In this document: piece after piece, positions 32,001 to 43,233 of the stretch
Layout: every line of letters starts with the position of its first letter
Position numbering within the stretch: the stretch's first letter is position 1
Assembly: GCA_030761205.1 (NCBI GenBank)
Contig: JAULJL010000025.1
Span: forward strand, 8,375,501-8,439,500
Length of the DNA stretch: 64,000 bases
Reading direction: 5' to 3'
Source: Fremontodendron californicum
Taxonomy: Eukaryota; Streptophyta; Magnoliopsida; Malvales; Malvaceae
Translations under genes and position numbers: made by a program
The notes under the pieces: model-generated
Told to the model about the DNA's origin: nothing
Databases searched by the model: none
What the model saw: only the letters and a program-made list of their open reading frames with translations

Positions 32001-35000
32001 CCGAACGGTCACATGAAAAATATAAAATGCAAACATGGCGACAAACAAGGTATGATACATGAGAAAAATGCAAAATATTATCAAGAAAAACACAAGGGCC
32101 GAAACCTACAAGGAAATATCATAAAGAAAAAAAGAAATATAAAAGAAAATATAGCATAAAAAAATATAAAGAACATGATCAAAATAGACATAGACATGCA
32201 AAGAATATAACAAGAAAAACTAGTAAACCAAAAAGGAAAGTTAAGCTCCATGATTGGTACAAAATGGGCATAGCCTCCCCCCTAACCATAATCACTTGAT
32301 CTTGTCAAGATCATGAAGCCTTTCCATTTCAAAAAATCAGAAAATAAACCATGCTAACCAACAAAATTGAGGTGAGCTTCATGGCTGGTAAAAATGGGCA
32401 TAGCCTTTCCCCCAACCATGGTCACTTGATATGTATCAAGATCATGTAACCATTTCAACCTCTTTTGCTTCAGGTTTTTTTGTGAAAAATCAGAATATTA
32501 AAAACTTAAATAAACCTTCCAAAATCATGTTTCCCACAACAACATGCAAATAAGGAAAAAAAAAAGAAAAGAAAAAATCAAGGCAAGCATCCATTTCAAA
32601 TTCGGCCAAGCCAAAAAACCTTGTAAAAATTGTTTTCAACCATTTTTGATGAAGAAGAAAAGATGAAAACTTAAGTAAACATTTTAAAACTTTGATTTCT
32701 ATGAGAAATGTAGTAGGAAAACAAAATGGAAAATCAAGAAATCCACATGGCAAACAAGAAGAAAACCATAGTAGAGCTAGGTAGAAACTACCTTCAAGCT
32801 CTTTTTAGAAAACCTTTCTTTTCTTTCTTTCAAAAACCTCTTCTTTGATAAATTAGCTACTGCCCTCCTCTCTCAAATGACATAGCATATATGGGAAAAA
32901 CAAAACATTCCCCCTTTCTTTTCCTCTTGGCCGTTTGGTATCCTCACACTTGGATGATTTTTGCACTTTTTCTCTTCCAATTTTGGCCCTTAGATTAGGA
33001 TTCTTTCAGGACAACATAAAAACGTTATCTTGCCAATTGATAGAAGCCCTTAAGATGTGTACTCAGCCCCTCTAATAACCTCAGCCCTTAGATGAAATAG
33101 GGATACAATCCCATGCACTCCCTTGCTTGGCCAAATGATCCTCTACCCTTGAATGAGTTGTGCTCATTTTTCTTCTTCCATTCTTGGCCATTGGATGAGG
33201 ATTCTTTCATGACAACATAAAAATGTCATCTTGGCATTTAATCCAGCCCTTAAAATGTGTACTCAACCCTTGTAAATAGCCTAAGCTATTGGATGAAAAG
33301 GACTAATCCCATGCACTCCCTTGCTTGGCCGAATGAATGCCAACCCTTGGATGAGTTGTGCTCATCTTTCTTCTTCCATTCTTGGCCATTGGATGAGGGT
33401 TCTTTCATAACAAATAAAAATGTCATCTTGGCATTTAATTTTGGCCATTGAATGGTGCATTTAACTTTTCTACAAGGCACTTAAGCCATTGGATGAAGGG
33501 GGGACCATTTGCAAGGTACTAGTGGAAGCATTTTGAGCTTGATAGTGACTAAGGAATTAAATTGATTAAGCTTCCTTCTTCTCCTCTATTCTAGCAGACC
33601 AAGGGAGGAATTATCTCAGCAAATCTTTCATCTTTCATATATTCCTTAATTACAAATTGGCCCCTTTCAGTTTCTTCGATAAAATAACCCTTTTGACCCC
33701 GAACCTAAATAAATAGCAGACGGACTCCAAATTTTCTTTTTTCAATACTTTCGAAATAATAAAAAATGAATTCCGGAAGTTTTCAAATTTTTTTGAGCCC
33801 ATTTGCTATTTTTTTAGATTTTTTCTTCCAAAATTGCCCTTTTGTGCTCCCTAACTTTACCATTTTTTAAACGAGCTCCGAATCCAAATATTTCTTCACC
33901 AATCTCTTCCAAATAATTTAAAGTGTGATCTAGAACTTTTCATAATTTTTGGAGCTCATTTGCTATTTTTTTGGGATTTATCTGTTTGAATTACTGCATA
34001 TTGGGCCTGAGATTTGTCCATTTTGTAAACGAACTCTGAATCCAGATTTTCTTTAGTCAATCTCTTCCAAATAATTTAAGAATGAGATCTGCAAATTTTC
34101 AGAATTTTTGGAGCCCATTTGCTATTTTTTCAGGATTTATCCTTTTAAATTTCTCCATAGTGGGCCCGGGGTTTGGCCATTCTGCAAACGAACTCCGAAT
34201 CCAGATTTTCTTTTGCCAATCTCTTCAAAATGATTTAAGAATGAGATATGCAAATTTTTAGAATTTTTGGAGCTCATTTGGTATTTTTCTCGAATTTTCT
34301 AATTTTGCCATTTTGCCTCCAAAGCTCGGTTTTGCTCAAAACAAGTTCGATTTTCAGATTTTGTTTTCCTAGGCCTTTGTCATATATTGAATTGGAGTTG
34401 GTCCGAGAATGCCCAATTTTTATGATTAAATTCCCTTCCAATTTGATTTTTCCTTTTTCTCACTGTCGGGAATTTCCTCGTTTTTTCGTTTTCCCTCCAA
34501 TCGACTCTTTTCTCGGATTTTCTTCAAACTAAGCCTTGGGCTATCCTTGTTTAACCACTCCTAATCAATTAGAGGCTTTAGTCTTTACCGAATCGGGCCA
34601 TTTCTATAATTTTTCCCAATTTCACCAAAATCCACTAAAAACCCTAATTCTAGGTTTTCTTTCGAATTGACTTTTCCTTCGGTTTTTCTTCCAAGTAGCC
34701 TCTCCATTACCTGTAGTCAGTGCTTATCTTCCATTTGGAACCTCCAATTTTGAACAATTTGATCGTTTAAGCATTTTTCCCCAAATTCTTTGAATTAGGG
34801 TTTCCTTCTACTAAATCTCCGTAACCCAACTTCCGAACTCCATAGCTTTCAATGTAGACCTCGGATTATCAAAATTCTTTCAACATGTTTCAATTGAACT
34901 TCAAATATTGATTTTGAAAATAGGTTGAATTTTTTAGTAGTTGACTTTTCGAGGTTGACTTTTTGGGGGTTGACTTTTTCAAGTTTGACTTTTTCTTTCT

Positions 35001-35125
35001 GCTTTCTTAGACTAAGTCTTGGAGTACCACTTGCAGGATGAGAAAAATCTTTTTGCATTCTAAAACATCAATTTAGGAAGAAAACATACATGTTTTAGTG
35101 GTCCGAACAAAATTAGGTGTCTACA
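29055..35125 (-). repeat. 3' LTR of Ogre C (6071 bp)
   Basis: Minus-strand start TGTAGACACC at 35125 and end GCGACA at 29055. It contains the ~158-bp array (33790-34300), a 198-bp duplication (near 33107 and 33305; cccatgcactcccttgcttgg), microrepeats of the atgacatggaa type (29770-30190) and a W-box-like cluster (34930-35000). Small open frames inside it (for example 31577-32093, 32490-32753, 34248-34532) are low complexity and not genes. Confidence 0.85.
33790..34300. repeat. ~158-bp tandem array in LTR C
   Basis: The anchor tttgctatttt (or a close variant) occurs at 33802, 33959, 34118 and 34277, spacings 157, 159 and 159. Units share ctccgaatccagattttctt and tctcttccaaataattta segments. 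Confidence 0.88.
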
Positions 35126-35140
35126 ACTACCCTTCTTTGA
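35126..35140 (-). other. Polypurine tract of Ogre C
   Basis: The minus strand reads TCAAAGAAGGGTAGT directly before the LTR start TGTAGACACC, the correct place for plus-strand priming. Confidence 0.7.
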
Positions 35141-37495
35141 CTATTGCTGAGAATCAGGAATCAGGCAAAGATAAACAAACACTAATTTTGTCCGGTTAGT
35201 GAAATCACATGTGAAGAAAAGGGAAAGGGGTTTACATTCATTTCCATTTTTTCATCATTTTTTCCGTTTATTTTTTTTTTCATTTTCATTTTTCATCATC
35301 ATTTTTTTAATTAAAAAAAGCTGTAAATTAAAGATTTTATCCTTAAATTGAGTTCCCTGACTAATCAAGGCTCGACCCATCTTAAGGAAACGAGTTCGAT
35401 TTTCAAAGTGAAAATTATGCCAGAAGGTCTTAAAAATAGTGCCCGGAGGCTTTACCTATGATTTGAAGAAAAATTTTCCCCGAAAGTCTTAAAAATGGTG
35501 CCCGGAGGTCTAAAGAATGATGCCCGGAGGCCTTACCCATGATTTGGAAAAATGCGCTGTATGCGACTTTAAAAATGATGCCCAGAGGTCTTAAAAATGG
35601 TACTTGGAGGCCTTATCCGTGATTTCAAAAGAAAAACTATGCCCGGAGGTCTTAAGAATAGTGCCCGGAGGTCTTCTCCATGATGAAAATACCTTGATGA
35701 TGGTCTCAAGGCTCAACTCATTTGATAAACAGAATGAATTCGATTTAAAACAAAAGGAAATACCTCGACGATGGGCTCGAGGCTCGACTCATTTGATAAA
35801 ATAGAATGAATTCGATTTAAAACAAAAGGAAATACCTCGACGATGGGCTTGAGGCTCGACTCATTTGATAAAACAGAATGAATTTGATTTAGAACATAAG
35901 AAAATACCTCGATGATGGTCTCGGGGCTCGACTCATTTGATAAACAGAATGAATTCGATTTGGGGAAGCCAAAGTTTTCCTGATTCCTGCAATGTTAGCT
36001 AAATGCAATGATGAAAATGACATGCTTTGCAAATGCTTGTATGTTTCCTAAGGATGAATGCAATCAAATGATTGTGTCATGATTTCTAATCCATGGTTTC
36101 TTTGAAGTTCACAGATTATCTGACTTTATGACAGAGTCTTCAAATGTTCACTGATGCCCCACTTAAAGAGCCCTTTACTCAAGATAAATTGTCAAACAGT
36201 CCCAGTTTTTGACTTATCTGAAATTCACAAATTTCCTGACTTCATGACAGAGTCTCCAACACATTCACTGTTTTCCCTGACTTGGTGAATTTTCCATCAA
36301 GATTATTGGTTTCAAACCTTTTCTAATATTTAAATTTATTCCTTAGTAATACTCTGAAATCCTTTTATTTAAAGATTTTTATGTTTACTAATCATTATTC
36401 AATTCAATAACAAACAAAATGCATCTCAAAAATGTATGAAAGAAAGTATGAAACAAGACAATGTCATAAAAGGGATAACAAAAATTTATTGCAACAAAAT
36501 GTTTTAAAATGATAAAAGTGGATATCAAGGATAAATGTAAAGTTATAGGTTGTAGATGCCCTGGATGCGGAATATATTGGGCCGCTCCTTTTTCAAATCA
36601 TCTAAAATTTCTCTTGAACGAGAAATTTCTTGGGTAATCCCTCGGCTTCCGTAGTTACGTCAGACAGAGTTTTTCCTCTTTCCTCTGATTTCCAAACATT
36701 TTCTCCCCATTTTACACGAAGCATTGATTCAAACTTTAATCAGTACTTGAGTCGCCCTTTGCGGGTTTTCAACTCAAGTGTCCCCCTTGCGGTATTAAGT
36801 CGCCCTTTGCGGGTTTTCGGCTTAACCCTCTCCTTTTGCATTCTTTTTTTTTTTTATTTTTTTGTTTTCTCTTTTTTCTTGTATTCTACCATGCATCTGA
36901 GAATTCTAAATGCTTCCAAGGTAAAAATGTCAATTCAAAAGATGGGATGAATTTTGAGAACAACCTTTCAAATTAAATATCCATGCTTGATCAAAACGGA
37001 CTTTTAAAGCACGTAATGTAGGCCAAGGTTCGGGTTTAGGAAGAAAGGATAAATAGGCCCAAAGTGTGTTTAAGGGTGATTGGATCAAGGATCATTTCCT
37101 GAGGAGAATTCATTCTTGATACATTTGTCCCCCTTTTTTTTGGATTTTTTTTTAATCTCTTTTCATTGCTGGCTTTCATTTGCCATTCTTTGATTTCACA
37201 TTTTTCGATGGCTTTCTTTCTGCCATGATTTTTTATTAATTTCCTCGTATTTGCCCTCCAGTGTAGAGGGTGATCCTTGATCAGGGTTCAAAGAAAGAAA
37301 TAATTCCTAAGGCTCAAAGGGGTGACTAGGGATAATTTCTTCTTAGTGAAGAGAATATGAAAGATGGCCATTTATCACACCAGGCATGAATATTCTTTTT
37401 GAAAAGCAATCCTCAGGGGGAAATAGATATACAATTTCCATTTTTACACTTGGAATCTTTCGAATTTCCATGCGCACAGCATCACACTTTTTTTT
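35141..37495 (-). other. 3' non-coding region of Ogre C with tandem repeats
   Basis: No coding sequence. It contains repeated CCTCCGGGC motifs (about 35415-35680), a ~72-bp tandem repeat with units at 35691, 35762, 35834 and 35906 (each with a tgggctcgaggctcgactc-like core), and paired gtcgccctttgcgggtttt segments (36751 and 36801 regions). Homologous to the 3' region of D (43234-45586). Confidence 0.75.
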
Positions 37496-37541
37496 TCAAG
37501 CATAATACTTCTTCAATTCATCAACATTCACGGTGTCGATA
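37496..37541 (-). pseudogene. Last codons of Ogre C integrase, separated from the rest by element D
   Basis: The minus strand translates to IDTVNVDELKKYYA and a stop. The uninterrupted D copy ends VNADELKMYYA, so this is the native C-terminus of the C polyprotein. It is now 23.5 kb away from the rest of its gene. Confidence 0.8.
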
Positions 37542-40500
37542 TGTGATCCTGTCACGGGGACCCATTTGAGTGAGGGGGAAACAGAATTAGAGGAAAAGAC
37601 AACTAAATTCCTCTAGATTGAAATAAAAGGTCGAGGGTATGAAAACGGCCTCGTAAAAAGACATGGAGTCGCCACCAATCTTTTTTAGCTAGGTGTGATC
37701 GGCCACCTATTAAAATCGGTTTTTTATAAAATATTTTAAAATTAATTAAAACATTTTTAAAACCAATTTCAAGTCTGCATTATAAACCAGAGAAAATCGA
37801 ATAATCGGGTTCGGGACTCGGTTACGTGAGGGGAAGGATTAGCACCCCCACAACGCCCATATAAAACGGTACCTTATTAATCCTATGTTCTCTCAAGTCT
37901 CGGTAAAAAAGTCGGTCTTTAATTTAGTATTTCAAGTTAATTCCCAATTTAAAGAAAAATAATTCCATTTTTAATTGAAAATGATCCGAAATTTATTAAT
38001 TCAAAATTTTCCTATATTATCCGACAAAATTTTCCTATATTCCCCGTCATAATTTTCCGGGCAAAGAAATTTCTATTTATTTGGAAAACTTTCCGAATCA
38101 TTCTCGTTTTTTGAAAGAAAGATATTCCTTTATTAATGATAATTGATGATATTCCCTCCAGCAAACCCGGTAGAGAACTCATGAATTATTTTAACTCAGG
38201 AATGTCTTTATTTTTTATTGAAAATCATCATCCTTTTTTTAAATAAAAAAAAAAACATTTGAAAAATGAATATGAACATGTATGACATAAATAAAATGAC
38301 ATAGCAAAGTCTAGATAATATAATGCAACCTAAATGACATGACATAATTTAAATGGCATAATATATTCTAAATGAAATAAAAAGTCCTAAGTATCATGGT
38401 ATATTCTAAATGAAATAAAATCATTTAAATGACATGGCAATTTCAAATCATATGGCATATTATAAATAATATAACCTAAATGACATGGAATATGATCTAA
38501 GTGACAAGAAATGACATGAAACATAAAAAAATGCTATAATAAAATATGAATGAAAATAAAATAAAAATGCATGAACATAGTATATGCTAAATAATGTGAC
38601 AAAAATAAATGACTAAATAAAAAATATAGGATAGCATGAAATATTCAAAATCATATGGCAAACAATATAACACCATAAAATGTAAATCAAAGTAATAATA
38701 ATACCATGGAAAATATAATAACAAAAATCACATATTAAATAAAATGCATGAACATGGAAAATGCAATGCATGAAAATTTTTCCTCTAAATAAAGAAATTC
38801 GTATATCTAAAAAGATATCCGGCTACCTTAGGAAAATATGTCAAATTAGATTTTCTAAAAAAAACAAAACTTTGTGATTGTTTGAAAACAATTTTCAGGA
38901 AAAACTTGAATAAAGATTAAAACCCTTACCAAACCCTTTTAAAATGGCTCTAATTTCCTAAGTTTAAAATCCCGGACTTGACCACTCTTAACCCAAGATT
39001 TATAAAATCATTTTTAAAGTTTAAAAAGGCTTAAAAACTACCCTAAGACAGTAGCTAAAGCTTCTAACCAACCCCCCTCTAAATGCCTTAGCCAAATTCA
39101 ACCATTATTTTTCTTTTGAATTCAAATCTGCCTCTACTGTTCGGTTTTGACACATGATTTTTTAGCCTATTTATAAAAACAATACTGGAGACTCAAAACA
39201 TGTAAAACTACATGAGAAAAATTGGATTAATTTTCTGATTAAAGATGACTGCCCAAAAAAATCGGAGAAGTTTGAGTATTAGGTGAAGAAAACTGTTTTG
39301 TCAAAACACATTTTTTGCCTTTGATAAAGTCATTCAAAAATCAAAGTAAAAATTATTGGAGTTCATCCTAAAAACCTAAGAACAGTAGCTAAAACATTTA
39401 AAAACCTAAGACAAAAATTGGCTAAGTAAAAAAAATCACGAAGGTAAAACAATCAATTTGACAACTCTTTAATTTTCCACAAGTATGCTTAAGAGACATG
39501 ACTTTGAGCCATTGATTGGCCTAAGTCATGAATCATGTGGCAATGACATGGAATGCATTAACATACAACAGATGAAATGTATGAAATGCACGGTCTAAAG
39601 CATAAATGGTAAAGGAAATGCATGACAATTCAAAATAACCTAAATGCCTAGCATGAGTTTACATGGCAATAAATGCTATCCTAACTTAATATGCATGCAA
39701 TGCTTGATAATGCAAATATGACTTGGACCTAATATGTTATGAATATGCATGAAAAAGCTAATATAACCTAAGACCTAAGTAGCATAGCAATGCATGGCAA
39801 TACCAATATGGCCTAGACCTAAAATGTAATGAAAATGCATAGCAATAATATGAACATACAATGACCAATGAACCTAATGCTAATGCTGGAACAAACAGAA
39901 ACTAATACACAATTTCAAGATATGATAATGCAAAGCATGTTACCGAAACAAAATGCAAATGCATGACAAGGCAAGGAATGCATGAAGAGACCGAATGGTC
40001 ACATGGTACTCTATTGCAATCCTATCTAGTAAATGACACAAGTACATGAAAAATCATATCAAGATACATAATGTCATGACATTTTCACAAGCATATGACA
40101 TACTAAAATCAAAATACACAAGCTCATGGCATGGAGATGCAAACAAGTCAAGAAGCAAGATGAAAATGCATATTCAAGGCATTATAATATCAAGATATGC
40201 TAACTCATGGCATGGAGATGCAAACAAGTCAAGAAGCAAAATGAAAATGCACATGTAAGGCATACAAAATGGAGTAGCCGAATGGTCATATGACCAAATA
40301 TAAAAATGCAAACATGTTTAAAATATAAGATATGACATATGAAAAAAATGCACAATATGATTCCAATGAACACAATGGCCGAATCTACAAGGAAAAATTA
40401 TTAAGCATGGAAAAAAATATAGAAACAAATATAGCATAGAAAATAATGTAAAGAACATATAAAAAAAATTAAGCATAGACATGCAAAGCAAATAACAAGC

Positions 40501-42039
40501 AAAACTAGTAAATAAAACAAGGAAAGTTAAGCTCCATGGTTGGTATAAAATGGGCAAAGCCTCTCACCTAACCATAATCACTTGGTCTTGCTAGGATCAT
40601 GAAGCCTTTCCATTTCAAAAATCAGAAAATAAACCATGCTAAACAAAAAAATTAAGGTGAGCTTCATGGTAGGTAAAAATGGGCATAGCCTCTCCCCTAA
40701 CCATGGTCACTTGGTCTTACCAAAATCATGTAGCCATTTCAACATCTTTCGCTTCATTTTTTTTTGTAATAAAAAAAAAATAGAACCTTGAATACTTAAA
40801 TAAACCTTCTAAAAATAATTTTTCCACAACAATGCAAAGAAAAAAAAAAAAAACCAAGGCAAACCAACATACCACATTCGGCCAAAGCAAGAATAAGAAA
40901 AAAATTGTTTTCAACCATTTTTTTTTTGAAGAAGAAGAGATGAAAACTTAAGTAAACATTTAAAAACTTTGATTTATATGAAAAATGTAGTAGGAAAACA
41001 AGATGGAAAATCAAGAAATCAACATAGAAAACAAGAAGAAAACCATGCTAGAGTTTGGTAGAGATAACTACCTTCAAGCTCTTCTATTAAAAACTTTTTT
41101 TCTTTCTTTCAAAACCTTTTCCTTTTCTAAATTAGCTACTGACTTCAGCCTCCAAACTTATCAAAAAATGAAATCAGCCCCCTTCTAATGGCTTGGCCGA
41201 ATGGCCCTCCAACCCTTGGATGGAACTTGCACTTTTTCTCCTCCAATTTTGGCCTTTAGATTAAGATATTTTGATGACAACATAAAAATGTCATCTTGCA
41301 AATTGATAGCAGCCCTTAAGATGTGTACTCATCCCTTGTAATAACCTCAGCCCTTAGATGCAAAAGAGGACCAATCCCATGCACTCCCTTGCATGCCCCT
41401 TTGAGTGCCTACCCTTGGATGAGTTGTGCTCTTCCATGGTGATTGGATGAGGACAACATAAAAATGACATCTTGTAGATAAAATCCAGCCCTTAACATGT
41501 GTACTCAGCCCTTGTAGATGGTCTAAGCCATTGGATGAAAAGAGACAATCCCATTCACTCCCTTGCTTGGCCGAATGGATGCCCATATTTGGATGAATTG
41601 TGCTCATCTTTTTTCTTCCATTCATGGCCATTAGATGAGGGTTCTTTCATGACAAATAAATGTGTCATCTTGGCATTTAAACTTGGCCATTGGATGGTGC
41701 GTTCAACTTTCCTACAAGGCACCTAAGCCATTGGATGAAGGGGGGACCATTTGCAAGGTGTTAGTGGTAGCATGTGAGCTTGATAGTGACTAAGGAATTA
41801 AATTGATCAAGCTTCATTCTTCTCCTCTATGCTGGCTGATCAAAGGAGATAAAATCCCAGCAATTCCTTCTTTTTTCATATTTCCCTTAATTACAAATTT
41901 GTCATTTTTGGTTTCTTCAGTGAAATGACCTTTTTGACCCCCGAACCTAAATAAATAGAAAACAGACTCCAAATTCAAATTTTATTTTTTCAATAATTCT
42001 GAAATAATAAAAAATTGAAATCTGGTAGTTTTCAAAATT

Positions 42040-42700
42040 TTCTGAGTCCATTTGCTATTTGTTTCGGATTTATTTCCAAAATTGCCCCTTTTATGCACCC
42101 GAACTTTACCATTGTTTAAATGAACTCCGAATCTAGATTTTTCTTCACCAATCTCTTCCAAATAATTTAAACATATGATCTGGAAGTTTTCATAATTTTT
42201 GGAGATCATTTGCTATTTTTCGGGATTTATCTGCTTGAATTACTACGTAAGGGATCCGGGATTTGGCCATTTTGCAAACGAACTCCGAATCAAGATTTTA
42301 TTTCGCCAATATCTTCCAAATAATTTAAAAATGAGATTTGCAAATTTTCAGAATTTTTGAAACTCGTTTGCTATTTTTTTGAGATTTATCCTGTTGAATT
42401 TCTGCATAGGGGACCCGAGATTTGGCCATTTTGCAAACGAGCTCTGAATCCAGATTTTTCTTCATCAATCTCTTCCAAATAATTTAAAAATGTGATCTAG
42501 AAGTTTTTAGAATTTTTGGAACTCGTTTGCTATTTTTTCAGTATTTATCCTGTTGAATTTCTGCATAGTAGGCCGGATTTGGCCATTCTGCAAACAAACT
42601 CCGAATCAAGATTTTTTTTCGCCAATCTCTTCGAAATGATTTAAGAATGAGATTTGCAAATTTTCAAATTTTTTGGAGTTCATTTGCTATTTTTTCCAAA
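42040..42700. repeat. ~158-bp tandem array in LTR D (five anchors)
   Basis: Anchors tttgctattt at 42051, 42209, 42367, 42526 and 42683; spacings 158, 158, 159 and 157. One anchor more than in the partner LTR E. Confidence 0.9.
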
Positions 42701-43009
42701 TTTTCCAATTTTACCTTTTTGACTCCGAAACTTGATTTTGCTCAAAACAAGTACGATTTTTAGATTTTCTTCAAACTGAGCCTTGGGTTATCCTTGTTTA
42801 ATCACTCCTCATCAATTAGGGGCTTTAGTCCTACTGAATCGGAACATTTCTGTAATTCTTCCAAATTTTACCAAAACCACCAAAAATCCTAATTCTCGAT
42901 TTTCTTTCGAATCTCCGTAACCCAACTTCCGAACTCCATATCTTTCAAATCTTTGATTATCAAAATTCTTTCACCATTTTTCAATTGAACCTCAAATCTT
43001 GATTTTGAA

Positions 43010-43110
43010 AGTGGGTTGACTTTTTTTAGTAGCTGACTTTTTTGGGTTGACTTTTTAGGGGGTTGACTTTTTTCGGGTTGATTTTTTCTAGTTTGACTTT
43101 TTCTGTATGC
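43010..43110. promoter_or_regulatory. TTGACT (W-box-like) cluster in LTR D
   Basis: At least four TTGACT copies, each followed by a T run, plus near-matches (gctgactttt, gttgatttttt). The same arrangement occurs in LTR C (34930-35000) and LTR E (60855-60925). WRKY binding is inferred from the core motif only. Confidence 0.35.
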
Positions 43111-43233
43111 TTTCTTAGAGTAAGTCTCGGAGTACCACCTGCAGGATGAGAAAAGCCTTTTAGCATTCTGAAACATCAATTTAGGAAGAAAACGTACCTG
43201 ATTTAGGCGTCCGGACAAAATTAGGTGTCTACA

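Larger units (their letters stand above)
37542..43233 (-). repeat. 3' LTR of Ogre D (5692 bp)
   Basis: Pairs with 55356-61044. In order on the plus strand: a terminal hairpin-like gtgatcctgtcac, the conserved block (37660-37870), atgacat-type microrepeats (38270-38540), long A-rich stretches, the ~158-bp array (42040-42700) and the TTGACT cluster (43010-43110). Compared with its partner it has one extra 158-bp unit and lacks about 145 bp near 42900. No genes. Confidence 0.92.

Noticed and set aside
31577..32093. Cys/His/Leu-rich minus-strand frames resembling membrane proteins
   Set aside because: They arise from aatgcatg-type repeats in LTR C; two similar frames are due to a local duplication of the DNA.
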